Positions 30,310 through 39,283 of a stretch of DNA of 64,000 bases are shown here, piece by piece (position 1 is the stretch's first letter; each line of letters opens with the position of its first letter). The stretch is from assembly GCA_029959295.1 (NCBI GenBank), contig JASCOH010000001.1:558001-622000 (forward strand), written 5' to 3'. The notes beneath the pieces were generated by a model. It saw only the letters and a list, made by a program, of their open reading frames with translations. It was not told the DNA's origin and did no database searches. The DNA comes from Flavobacteriaceae bacterium PS02334. GTDB taxonomy: Bacteria > Bacteroidota > Bacteroidia > Flavobacteriales > Flavobacteriaceae. A program made the translations under genes and the position numbers.

Positions 30310-30314
30310 ATATA
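30307..30314 (-). promoter_or_regulatory. -7 element overlapping the GT2-like gene start
   Basis: TATATTTG on the minus strand. It spans the first possible TTG codon of the gene ending at 29443, which argues for a start a few codons further in. Confidence 0.35.
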
Positions 30315-30332
30315 AAAATTTCTATCCCGTTA

Positions 30333-31496
30333 ATGAAAATACTTTTAGTTGGCGAATATAGCAGGTTGCACAATTCTTTGAAAGAAGGACTTGAACTCGT
30401 TGGGCATCAGGTAAAAATTGTGGGAACTGGCGATGATTTTAAGAAGTATAACGTAGATTTTTCTATCCATCCAAAATTTTGCAGGGAAATTTGGCTTGCC
30501 AAAAAGTTTAAAAATTTAGTTTACAAGCTTACAAATATTGACCTCGAAAAAACTGAAAAAGGACTTCGTTTTTATTTTTTGCTCTCCAAATTAAAAGGAT
30601 TTGACCACATTCAGCTTATCAATTCTGATGCTCTTGAAACGCATCCAAATTTTGAAATTTCTCTTTATAAAAAACTTTTCAGAAACAATTTTACGGCCAC
30701 AAAAAGCCTTTTGGTTTGCGGTGATGAAACTCCAGTTGTAGATTATCTTTTGAAAGAAGAGCTTGAATATTCAATTTTGACGCCTTTCTTGAGAGACAGA
30801 TCATTACAGAAAAGCTTCAAATTTACATTAAAATATACACAAAAAAATTACCGAAAATTATTTCATTGGGTTCATGAAAATACGCAATCTTTGATAGTTT
30901 CAGATTTGGATTATAAAATTCCGATGGAAAAAATGGGTTATGCTTTTGATTTTATTCCAAATCCAATTAATTCTGAAAAGTTTGAATTTCATGATTTAGA
31001 AATTCAAGATAAAATTGTAATCTTTTTAGGAATAAATCGGATGAATTATGTCAAAAAAGGAATTTCTTATTTTGAGAAAGCCTTGGCAATAATTCAAGAG
31101 AAATATGCAGACAAAATAGAATTGATTGTCTGTGAAAATCTTCCTTATGCTGAATATATAAAATCTTACAATAAAGCACATATTTTACTTGACATGACGT
31201 ATGCTTTTGACCAAGGTTATAATGCACTTGAAGCCATGGCAAAGGGCAAAGTAGTTTTTACAGGAGCTTCGCCTGAATTTGAAAAGCAGTTTAATTTAAG
31301 TAAAAAAGTAGCGATCAATGCAGTTCCCGATGCCGTAGAAATCGCAAAAGAGCTTTCTTATTTGATTGAAAATCCACAGGAAATTATTGCTGTTGGGAAA
31401 AGAGCAAGAAAATTTATTGAACGTGAGCATGGATTGAATCTTATCGCAGAAAAATATTTAGAAATTTGGAAAAATAAAAAAGATGCGATTGCTTAA
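30333..31496 (+). CDS. Glycosyltransferase family 4-like protein
   Basis: The 387-residue protein has a GT-B pattern: MKILLVGEYSRLHNSLKEGLELVGHQV at the N-terminus, KIVIFLGINRMNYVKKGISYFEKAL at the start of the donor domain, and FDQGYNALEAMAKGKVVFTGASPEFEKQF, equivalent to the nucleotide-sugar E(x7)E region. It begins 23 bases from the divergent GT2-like gene and overlaps the next membrane-protein gene by 14 bases, so the two are translationally coupled. Donor and acceptor are unknown. Confidence 0.8.
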   Translation: MKILLVGEYSRLHNSLKEGLELVGHQVKIVGTGDDFKKYNVDFSIHPKFCREIWLAKKFKNLVYKLTNIDLEKTEKGLRFYFLLSKLKGFDHIQLINSDALETHPNFEISLYKKLFRNNFTATKSLLVCGDETPVVDYLLKEELEYSILTPFLRDRSLQKSFKFTLKYTQKNYRKLFHWVHENTQSLIVSDLDYKIPMEKMGYAFDFIPNPINSEKFEFHDLEIQDKIVIFLGINRMNYVKKGISYFEKALAIIQEKYADKIELIVCENLPYAEYIKSYNKAHILLDMTYAFDQGYNALEAMAKGKVVFTGASPEFEKQFNLSKKVAINAVPDAVEIAKELSYLIENPQEIIAVGKRARKFIEREHGLNLIAEKYLEIWKNKKDAIA

Positions 31497-33012
31497 AACT
31501 ACTAATCTGCTTTTTTTCTGCATAATTTTCATCACTCTAATCAAGCTGAATTTGATCGGAAATGGCTTTCTCGCTTTTCCAGATGAATGGCGGCATATTG
31601 CGTCCGGACATGTTTTAAAAGATTTGCAAGCTGGCGAATTTAAGAGTGCGCTTGCTACCGTTTTCAGTACGCAAGGACGTCCGGTTGACACGATTATAAA
31701 AACAATTCCTAACGGATTTCAATATCTTTCTGCACAGATTTTAGGTTTGGAATATTATGAAAGCGCCAATTCTTTTCCGCTTTTCCTCTTTAATTTTAGT
31801 GTTTATTGCCTGATTTTAGCAGTACATTATAAATTTTCGAAATTAATTTTGAAAGATAAAACTTGGAGTCTTTTCAGCGTTTTAGTTTTGGGCTGTTTAG
31901 CCAATTCATATATTTATCTTCGCCACGGACTTCCTTATGACACAAGCCTTTTACTTCTATATTTTGCTTTTTATAAAGTTTTAAAAACTTCTGAAAGTAA
32001 AAATTTAAGTTTTGCAAAAGCTTTGTTTTTTGGCTTTTTTACCTTTTTTGGATATCTCGCCTACCCAGGTTATTTTCTTTTGTTCGTGATTATTGGATTA
32101 GTTTTCTTCTTCAATAATTTAGAGAAAAAAGAATTGAATAAAAGGATAAAACTGAGTCTGGTTTATGGCATTGGGAGCCTCATTTGCCTTGCCATTTTTG
32201 AAGGATTATCAAGAATTGCCGGTACTTCTTATCTCGCTTCTTCACAAGAATTATCAGGAACTCTAAACCAAGGATCTTTCGAAGAATGCTTTAGTTTTCT
32301 AATCAAGTATTTATTTCAAGTGGAAAAATTAACTGGAATTTTTATCCTTTTAGGAATTCTGTTTTTTGTATTTCTGGTCATTAAAAACAAAAAAAAATTA
32401 GAAACTATTCATACAATTTTCATTATTACGGCATTTGTTTTTATTGTATTTTGTGGTGCTGGTTATTTTTTCCAAAAGGTAATTTTAAGTGGTCGCGTTT
32501 TGCATCAATTTTTCCCGCTTTTAGTTTTGTTTTTCATATCTGCTTGCAGAGAATTTATACCAAGAGAAAACACAAAAACTATTGCCATTGCAATATTCTC
32601 AATCATATTCATTACTAATTTTGGAATACAATTTTGGGAATATAAAAACTATTCTTATCCGAGAGATGTGAGTTGGGAATTTTACAAAAAATACCATCCA
32701 AAAAAAATTATTTCGGTTTGTGAAATCAATAAAAATTCATGGGATATTCTTCCGATTGAAAGCGATATATTAGAAAAATTTGCATCCAAAAAGACAAATC
32801 ACACAATTAAAATTATAAATTCTTGCAGCGTTTATCCTTTCCCTGGTTTGGAAAATTATTCAGAATATCAAACTGCTAGAAATGAAAAACTTCTTTTTTC
32901 AAAATCCTCTTACTTAAATTTTGTAGGATATAAATTTGAAGGATATTCTATTCAAGATCGAGAAAATGTTGGTTTGGCAAATCTTAAAACAAAAGTGTAT
33001 ATCGAAGAATAA
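31483..33012 (+). CDS. Multi-spanning membrane protein, GT-C glycosyltransferase-like
   Basis: The 509-residue protein has about ten hydrophobic helices in its first 380 residues and a hydrophilic tail of about 110 residues. The first loop contains FLAFPDEWRHIASG, with the acidic residue expected in the first extracytoplasmic loop of GT-C enzymes, which use polyprenyl-phosphate sugars. The gene overlaps the GT4 gene by 14 bases and is followed two bases later by another membrane protein of similar layout. A GT-C transferase is the best guess; a polymerase is possible. Confidence 0.55.
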   Translation: MRLLKTTNLLFFCIIFITLIKLNLIGNGFLAFPDEWRHIASGHVLKDLQAGEFKSALATVFSTQGRPVDTIIKTIPNGFQYLSAQILGLEYYESANSFPLFLFNFSVYCLILAVHYKFSKLILKDKTWSLFSVLVLGCLANSYIYLRHGLPYDTSLLLLYFAFYKVLKTSESKNLSFAKALFFGFFTFFGYLAYPGYFLLFVIIGLVFFFNNLEKKELNKRIKLSLVYGIGSLICLAIFEGLSRIAGTSYLASSQELSGTLNQGSFEECFSFLIKYLFQVEKLTGIFILLGILFFVFLVIKNKKKLETIHTIFIITAFVFIVFCGAGYFFQKVILSGRVLHQFFPLLVLFFISACREFIPRENTKTIAIAIFSIIFITNFGIQFWEYKNYSYPRDVSWEFYKKYHPKKIISVCEINKNSWDILPIESDILEKFASKKTNHTIKIINSCSVYPFPGLENYSEYQTARNEKLLFSKSSYLNFVGYKFEGYSIQDRENVGLANLKTKVYIEE

Positions 33013-33014
33013 CT

Positions 33015-34652
33015 ATGGAAATCCTCAAAAAAACAAATATTTACCGTCTATTATTTTTTATAACAATCAGCATTTATTGCATTTTTCTAGCTCCTTTGGG
33101 TTTTGAAAATTGGGATACTGGTTTTATTCCTGGTTTTTCTTGGAGATTATTGAATGGCGAAAGAATTTATGAAGATTTTTTATACATAAGACCGCCTGTT
33201 TCGGCTTATTTTCATTCTATTTATTTGAGAATTCTTCCCGAAGAAGGCCAATATTTCTACATGAGAATAATTGGCTATCTTTTATTTGCATTACAGACTT
33301 TTTGTGCCGTTTCAGGTTTTGATAAATTGTTTGATTTAAAAAAATTAGGATTGGACAAATGGGCTTTGATGACCGTTGGATTTATCCTTTCCATGCATAA
33401 CTTTTTTGCGAATCCGTGGTTTACAACAGACGGGATTTTATTCGCCTCAATTGCTTTTTACTTGATGGCAATTCTAAAAAAGAAAAACTTTTTCACGCTT
33501 TTTATCGTTGCTTTTTTCTGCTTTTTATCGGCATTGACGAAGCAATCCTTTTATTCGATTCCGATTATGTTTTTTCTTTGGATTTTGATTGAAAGCGGAT
33601 TTAAGAAGAGTTTATATTTTCTTATTTCTACTGCTATTTTGATCGCTTTTTTTAGATTCTGGATAAGTTCTTTCACTTCAATGGAACTTTATTCGAGCCA
33701 AGTCAGCGAAAACACAAAACTCGGAAGCTTATTTTTCACAGGATTTGAAATTTACATCCGCTGTTTTCATAATATTTATGTGCTTATTTTTGTTGGAATT
33801 CTTCCTGCTTTGATTGCTTTTTATGACGCAGGAAAGAAAATCCCAAGCCTATTTTTATACTTAAAATGGTTATCCATTACATTATTTATTTCTGGATTGA
33901 TTGCTTTTTTCATAATCGATTTCAAGCAAATAACTGTGATATTTTTCAACGCAACTGCCGTAGCTTTCATCTATAAATCTGGCTTAAATTTCAACAAAAT
34001 CAAGGAAAATTTCCCGATTGGCGTTTTGCTTTGCATCGCTTGGTGTTCCGGCTTGAGCTTGGGATATTCTTATCCCGTTTTATTTACGACAGGATTAATT
34101 TTGGGCTATTTTTATCTGATGCACGACGATTTTAAATCTTATAAATTGAATAGATTCTATCCTTGGATTGCGATTCCTATATGCCTATTTGTGTTTTCAA
34201 TGAACAAACGTCCTTATCGCGAGAAGAATTTCACTAAACTAAATTATTCGATGGAAGCTGTTTCTCCGAAATTGAAACACATTTATTCAAGCAAAGAGAA
34301 TCTTGAAAAATTTCTTGAATTAAAGAATTTAGTCCAGAAATATCCGAATTATGTGACCGGGCCGAGTATGCCGCAGTCGTATTATCTTTTCAATCAAAAA
34401 AATCCGATTTCGGCAGATTGGCTTACGAATTTTGAAATCAACAATAAGGTAGACGAATTTTTCAAATTAATTTATGAAAAAAGCGATTATCTTTTCATTG
34501 AAAAATCTTTTATTGAGAATGAGGAATTTATTGAAAGTGACGAAAACAGAAAAGAATTCAGCCTTTTGACTTGGGAAATTTATAAGAATTCAAAGCCTAT
34601 TTCTGAAACTAACCATTTCCTCATTTACAAATCCTCTGAAATATCAAAATAA
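33015..34652 (+). CDS. Multi-spanning membrane protein, GT-C glycosyltransferase-like
   Basis: The 545-residue protein resembles its upstream neighbour in layout: about eleven hydrophobic helices and a soluble C-terminal tail of about 130 residues. Its first loop has FENWDTGFIPGFSWRLLNGERIYEDFLYIRPPVSAYFHS, with acidic and Arg-Pro-Pro motifs typical of ArnT/PMT-like GT-C proteins. It starts two bases after the upstream stop, so it is in the same operon, and its 3' end overlaps the convergent flippase gene by nine bases. Substrate is unknown. Confidence 0.6.
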   Translation: MEILKKTNIYRLLFFITISIYCIFLAPLGFENWDTGFIPGFSWRLLNGERIYEDFLYIRPPVSAYFHSIYLRILPEEGQYFYMRIIGYLLFALQTFCAVSGFDKLFDLKKLGLDKWALMTVGFILSMHNFFANPWFTTDGILFASIAFYLMAILKKKNFFTLFIVAFFCFLSALTKQSFYSIPIMFFLWILIESGFKKSLYFLISTAILIAFFRFWISSFTSMELYSSQVSENTKLGSLFFTGFEIYIRCFHNIYVLIFVGILPALIAFYDAGKKIPSLFLYLKWLSITLFISGLIAFFIIDFKQITVIFFNATAVAFIYKSGLNFNKIKENFPIGVLLCIAWCSGLSLGYSYPVLFTTGLILGYFYLMHDDFKSYKLNRFYPWIAIPICLFVFSMNKRPYREKNFTKLNYSMEAVSPKLKHIYSSKENLEKFLELKNLVQKYPNYVTGPSMPQSYYLFNQKNPISADWLTNFEINNKVDEFFKLIYEKSDYLFIEKSFIENEEFIESDENRKEFSLLTWEIYKNSKPISETNHFLIYKSSEISK

Positions 34653-35918
34653 TTTTTTACGAAAATAAATCATCAAAACAGCCAGATAAATCCCATACGT
34701 AAAAGCGTGCGCCATCACGATTCCTTCTATTTGGAAATGGTTTATAAAATAAAAACTGGAAAAATAAAGAATTCCCAAAGACATCAATTCGGTAACAATA
34801 AATGCTTTTGTCATTTTTTTTGCAAAAAATTCATAGCCCAAAATAATGGAAGCCGCTTTTAAAATATCTCCTAAAAGTTGCCAGAAAAACAAGGTCGCAA
34901 CTGGCGTGAAATCTTCTGTAAAAAGAAGTTTTATTATAAAAAAACGGAGAAAATAAATCGCAATCAAACTAATTATAAATAAGGGAAGAATGGTTTTGTA
35001 ATAGCTCCAAAATACTTTTTTAGTTTCTTGATTTGTCTTGGCCAGAACTAATTTTGGAAGGAAATAAACTGTCAATAGTGTAGAAATAAAAAGCAAATAA
35101 TTCGCTGAAATTCTTTCCATTGCAGACCAATATCCGGCTTGTTCTAGCCCTAATTTTTCGATAACATTATTCCGTATTGCAAGATAAACTAATGGTCCGA
35201 TGAAGCCATAAACAATGGCCATCATCGAATAAGAAAGCAGTTTTTTTATAATCGAAAAGTCAAAAAAAGCAAGGCTGATATTCTCTCTTAAATTAATCTC
35301 TTTTCCAATAAAATAGAAAGAAATGAAGAAAAGCAACGCAGGAGAAATGGCGACAGAAACCAACGCTCCGGCGACATTAAATTGATAAATCAATGCAATC
35401 GACACAATCAATCCGAGGATATTTCCAATAATATTAATGTAAATGACAGCCTTAAATTTGCCGAAACCATTGATTATTCCTAACAAAAAAACGTTGATTA
35501 TGTACCAAGGCAAGGCAATTGCTAAAATTCTAAAGACATAATCGTACCGATTTTCAACGCCAAAAACTTGGTCGTTCCAATAATTAGACAGAAAAAATAA
35601 AGCAAGTCCGAAAACCAAAGAAGCCGTCAAAAGACTTATGAAAATTGTAGAAATTACTTTCTTTAATTCCTGCTTATTTTCTTGATTTTCTGCGGCATAT
35701 TTTACAATTCCGTTTTGAAAACCTAGCGTTGAAATTGTCTCTACGGAAGTGAAAAAATTACGCATATTTCCGACCAAAGCCATTCCCGAAGCGCCTAAAA
35801 AGATAGCGACAACTTTAGAAGAAATCAATCCTGTAAAAATCTTCAGAATAACGCTGAGGCTATTCAAAGACGTGATTTTGAACAAGGAAGTTTTTAGTAT
35901 TTCTTTTTTGAAGATCAA
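34644..35918 (-). CDS. Polysaccharide flippase (Wzx/MOP-type exporter)
   Basis: The 424-residue protein has about twelve hydrophobic segments. Its N-terminus, SLNSLSVILKIFTGLISSKVVAIFLGASGMALVGNMRNFFTSVETISTLGFQNGIVKY, is the hallmark of O-antigen translocases in the MOP superfamily, which flip undecaprenyl-linked oligosaccharides across the inner membrane. It supplies the export step for the glycan built by the neighbouring transferases. It is convergent with them, so it has its own promoter. Confidence 0.85.
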   Translation of the reverse strand: MIFKKEILKTSLFKITSLNSLSVILKIFTGLISSKVVAIFLGASGMALVGNMRNFFTSVETISTLGFQNGIVKYAAENQENKQELKKVISTIFISLLTASLVFGLALFFLSNYWNDQVFGVENRYDYVFRILAIALPWYIINVFLLGIINGFGKFKAVIYINIIGNILGLIVSIALIYQFNVAGALVSVAISPALLFFISFYFIGKEINLRENISLAFFDFSIIKKLLSYSMMAIVYGFIGPLVYLAIRNNVIEKLGLEQAGYWSAMERISANYLLFISTLLTVYFLPKLVLAKTNQETKKVFWSYYKTILPLFIISLIAIYFLRFFIIKLLFTEDFTPVATLFFWQLLGDILKAASIILGYEFFAKKMTKAFIVTELMSLGILYFSSFYFINHFQIEGIVMAHAFTYGIYLAVLMIYFRKKLF

Positions 35919-36040
35919 TGCATTATAATTTAAGAATCTAATCTCGTAGACACTGGAAAAGTAGTGATTTTTTTAAATATAACTGTTAAAATGTTTTGCC
36001 CCTATTTCAAGCATTAACAAATTCTGAACCAAATATATAC

Positions 36041-36048
36041 TATCTTTA
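36041..36048 (+). promoter_or_regulatory. -7-like element of the second T9SS cargo gene
   Basis: TATCTTTA matches TAnnTTTG except for the last base and lies 27 bases before the GTG start. No clear -33 box is seen. Confidence 0.35.
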
Positions 36049-36075
36049 TTCCTTAAAATTTCACAAAAAGCTGAA

Positions 36076-37878
36076 GTGAAACGAAAACTACAAGTCATAA
36101 TTTCTGCCGTTTTCTTACTATTTTCACCTGCATTTTTTGCGCAGGATGTTTCGCTATTGGAACAATTTAACGGTCGCTATGACTTTATTTTCATAGGAAA
36201 TACGCTGAATACTTCTGAAAATAATCTCAATGAAGAGTGCACAATTACCAACACTTCTTCGGCAACTTTAAACTTAAATTCGGATGATGAAATCACAAAA
36301 GCATATTTGTATTGGGCAGGTTCTGGAACTGGTGATTTTGAAGTGAAATTAAACGGAAATACAATAAATGCACAAAGAAGATTTGCACTTTTTCAGAATA
36401 ATTTTGACTATTTCTGCGCTTTTACAGATATTACTTCCCAAATTCAAAGTACTGGAAACGGAAATTATACACTTTCAGATTTAGACCTTCAATCTTTCAT
36501 AAATTCGACAGCTTATTGCAATAATCGAACGAATTTTGGAGGCTGGGCAATCGTAATTATTTATAAAAACGAAAATCTTCCGCTAAATCAGCTTAATGTT
36601 TATGACGGATTGCAAGGTGTTTCTGCTGATCGCCAAAATTTAAATCTGACTTTGAACAGCTTGAATGTGATTGATAATGACGGAGCGAAAATTGGTTTTG
36701 TAGCTTGGGAAGGCGATAAAAATCTAGCAGTAAATGAAACCCTGAAAATCAATGGAAATACTCTCAGCAATGCCCTGAATCCGCCAAATAATGCTTTTAA
36801 CGGAACCAATACTTTTACCAATTCCAGTACTTTGTATAATATGGATTTGGATGTTTATGATATTGAAAATCATATCCAAATCGGAAATCAATCTGCTCAA
36901 ATCCAGCTGACTTCAGGGCAAGATTTTGTAATGATCAGTACGATTGTGACGAAATTGAACAGCCAGCTTCCCGATGCCACAGTTTCGATTGACCAAGTTG
37001 ATTTGCAATGCAAATCGAGGATTATAAATGTGGATTATACGGTTTATAATAGTAATAGCACGAGCTTTTTGCCTTCGCGAGTTCCGATTTCAATTTATGC
37101 GGATGGAATTTTTATCCGAACCATTTTTACAGACCGTCAGCTTCCGATTGGAGGAAGTTACAGCAACTCGATTTCGCTTACGATTCCAGACTCGATTCCG
37201 AATGATTTTACGCTTAAATTTGTAATTGACGATTCCGGAAATGGTACAGGAATTATTACGGAAACCAATGAAAACAACAACGTTTTTTCTCAAAATGTTT
37301 CCTTTTATATTCCTCCAAAATTTAATGATTTGGAACCCGTTTTTGCTTGCAATCAAGGCTTGACAAAAGGCACTTTTGATTTTTCCAGTTATGAAAATGT
37401 AGTCAAAGTTGATCCTACTCATGAAGCTTATTTTTTTGAATCGTATGAAAATGCTGAAGCTAACCAATATCCAATTTTAAATTCGCACGATTATACTTCA
37501 AATACAACTCCGAAGGAAATTTTTATACGAATTGAAGATGAAAACTGTTTTTCGATTACCTCTTTTTTATTAGAAACAAGAAACTGCAAGCCTTTGGTTC
37601 ACAATGCTTTTTCTCCAAATAACGATAACTTGAACGAACATTTTCAAATTGACGGATTACGCGATATCTTTATGAATTTCAAGCTTTTCATATACAATCG
37701 CTGGGGAACTATGATTTGGAAAGGAAGCCAAAATACTGAAAATTGGATTGGAGAAACTACGGAAGGCATGACGATAAACGGAAACCAAGCGCCAGACGGA
37801 ACTTATTTCTATGTCTTAGAACTTCATGATCCAGATTTTCCAGAACCGATGACTGGCTGGGTTTATTTGACGCGATAA
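36076..37878 (+). CDS. Secreted protein with CARDB-like and T9SS gliding-type C-terminal domains
   Basis: The 600-residue protein starts at GTG and has a signal peptide ending PAFFAQ. Residues about 30-295 form a beta-rich domain (AYLYWAGSGTGDFEVKLNG...FGGWAIVIIYKNE...LNVYDGLQGV) like the DUF3344-type region. Residues about 296-411 resemble a CARDB adhesion module (VDYTVYNSNS...ETNENNNVFSQNV). The end from about 508 (HNAFSPNNDNLNEHFQIDG, LFIYNRWGTMIW, APDGTYFYVLEL) is a CHU_C domain for T9SS export. Probably a surface or secreted adhesin. Its position beside the glycan cluster might reflect glycosylation of T9SS cargo, but that is only a guess. Confidence 0.8.
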   Translation: MKRKLQVIISAVFLLFSPAFFAQDVSLLEQFNGRYDFIFIGNTLNTSENNLNEECTITNTSSATLNLNSDDEITKAYLYWAGSGTGDFEVKLNGNTINAQRRFALFQNNFDYFCAFTDITSQIQSTGNGNYTLSDLDLQSFINSTAYCNNRTNFGGWAIVIIYKNENLPLNQLNVYDGLQGVSADRQNLNLTLNSLNVIDNDGAKIGFVAWEGDKNLAVNETLKINGNTLSNALNPPNNAFNGTNTFTNSSTLYNMDLDVYDIENHIQIGNQSAQIQLTSGQDFVMISTIVTKLNSQLPDATVSIDQVDLQCKSRIINVDYTVYNSNSTSFLPSRVPISIYADGIFIRTIFTDRQLPIGGSYSNSISLTIPDSIPNDFTLKFVIDDSGNGTGIITETNENNNVFSQNVSFYIPPKFNDLEPVFACNQGLTKGTFDFSSYENVVKVDPTHEAYFFESYENAEANQYPILNSHDYTSNTTPKEIFIRIEDENCFSITSFLLETRNCKPLVHNAFSPNNDNLNEHFQIDGLRDIFMNFKLFIYNRWGTMIWKGSQNTENWIGETTEGMTINGNQAPDGTYFYVLELHDPDFPEPMTGWVYLTR

Positions 37879-38487
37879 TTATTTTCTTTCAAGCGCAGGC
37901 AGATACCACTTGAATTTCACGGCCATCAATCGAATCGCAATCATGACGGACGATGTGATCAAATAAAGTATGTCGTTGTCTAAATTCCAGTGCTTTAAAA
38001 TGAAGAATAATATGCCTCCGAAAATACAGATGGTCGCATAAATTTCTCTTCGGAAAATCACGGGAATTTCATTGCACAAAATATCTCTGGTTACGCCTCC
38101 AAAACAAGCGGTCATGGTTCCTAAAGCAATACAAATTATGGGATGCAGATTCGTTGCCAAGCCTTTTTCTAAACCAATTAAAGTGAAAACACCGAGACCA
38201 ATCGTATCAAATAAAAACAGGGAAGTTCTTAATCGGTCTAACTTCTTCCTAAAAATAACTGCCAGAAAATAACCTGCAATAATCAAATAAACATAGTTTA
38301 AATCGCGCATCCAGCCGACCGGAGTTCTTCCGATTAAAATATCGCGCAAAGTTCCGCCACCGACAGCAGTTACGAAAGCAATAATAAAAACGCCAAACGG
38401 ATCGAGTTTTTTATTCATTGCCGTTAATGCTCCGGAAACCGCAAAAGCCATGGTTCCGATGATATCGAGTAAATAGAACAGTTTCAA
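37879..38487 (-). CDS. UPF0126/TRIC-like membrane protein
   Basis: The 202-residue protein has seven hydrophobic segments and the duplicated family pattern: FAVSGALTAMNKKLDPFGVFIIAFVTAVGGGTLRDILIG, then TLIGLEKGLA...GTMTACFGGVTRDILCNEIP. The two GG-x-x-RD motifs are the internal repeat of this family (E. coli YicG/YadS relatives). Bacterial homologues of trimeric intracellular cation channels belong here, so a cation-conducting role is likely but unproven. Its stop codon abuts that of the T9SS cargo gene. Confidence 0.85.
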   Translation of the reverse strand: MKLFYLLDIIGTMAFAVSGALTAMNKKLDPFGVFIIAFVTAVGGGTLRDILIGRTPVGWMRDLNYVYLIIAGYFLAVIFRKKLDRLRTSLFLFDTIGLGVFTLIGLEKGLATNLHPIICIALGTMTACFGGVTRDILCNEIPVIFRREIYATICIFGGILFFILKHWNLDNDILYLITSSVMIAIRLMAVKFKWYLPALERK

Positions 38488-38519
38488 TTTGAAATATTTT
38501 TAGATAAATTATTAAAAAT

Positions 38520-39263
38520 CTACATTTTTTGGGTGTAGAAATTATAGTCTTTTAAGATAGTTTTTATAAAATCTTCGTCGTTTCCAGACTGATTTTTGAT
38601 TCCGGTTACTTGCTCCACTTTGCTTCTCAGCTTATAAATAACCTGATAATCTCGATTGTGGCGAGCAGTGTGAAAAGTTTCCTTTATAATTCGGGCATCG
38701 TTGTCGCTCAATTTTATTACTAGCGGATAAGTCGGCACGTAATCAGTATCAATTTCCTCTAAAATCGTATGGTTGATATTGATATTATTTTTCAACGTAA
38801 TTACTGAAGTTCCAGCAGTCATGTCGCCTAATCTTTGCGACTTATCGCTTACGATTATCGAAATCAAGCCGACAACGCCGCCGCTGAAATTCACATCTAC
38901 AATTCTGAAAATCCAGCGCATCAAATAATCCCCGAAGGAAGCTTGATAACCGTCAATTTTCACGACTTTAATTTTCAATAATTTCTTTCCTAAAGTTTGT
39001 CCTTCCAAAAGGCTTTCGAGTATAAGCGTGTAAAAAATTACAGGAAAATAGAACAAAACGATGATTGCCATTCGTGACCAATAGTCCATTCCGTCCATAA
39101 AATTATTAAGCCCCAAAAGATAGAAAAACAAATAAAAAACTACGATTACATACGCCGCTTTAACCACTAAATCAAGCAGATAAGCTAAAATTCTATGCCC
39201 TACGGAAGCAACTGTAAAATTTATATTAACATTTTGCGTAGTATTTATCGATAATTCTGACAT
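38520..39263 (-). CDS. RDD family membrane protein
   Basis: The 247-residue protein has an RDD domain: VASVGHRILAYLLDLVVKAAYV, then ESLLEGQTLGKKLLKIKVVKIDGYQASFGDYLMRWIFRIVD and DKSQRLGDMTAGTSVI. Arg and two Asp occupy the positions that name the family. Three to four membrane helices lie in the first 150 residues; the last 80 residues are soluble. It is divergent from the SpoIIM-like gene with 20 bases between starts. RDD and SpoIIM-like genes commonly accompany MoxR/DUF58 operons, so it likely belongs to that system. Confidence 0.88.
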   Translation of the reverse strand: MSELSINTTQNVNINFTVASVGHRILAYLLDLVVKAAYVIVVFYLFFYLLGLNNFMDGMDYWSRMAIIVLFYFPVIFYTLILESLLEGQTLGKKLLKIKVVKIDGYQASFGDYLMRWIFRIVDVNFSGGVVGLISIIVSDKSQRLGDMTAGTSVITLKNNININHTILEEIDTDYVPTYPLVIKLSDNDARIIKETFHTARHNRDYQVIYKLRSKVEQVTGIKNQSGNDEDFIKTILKDYNFYTQKM

Positions 39264-39283
39264 ATTTTATATTTTAGCTTTTC

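Noticed and set aside
37090-37467. 125-codon minus-strand frame inside the second T9SS cargo gene
   Set aside because: Antisense to a protein with clear CARDB-like and C-terminal domains; no independent support.
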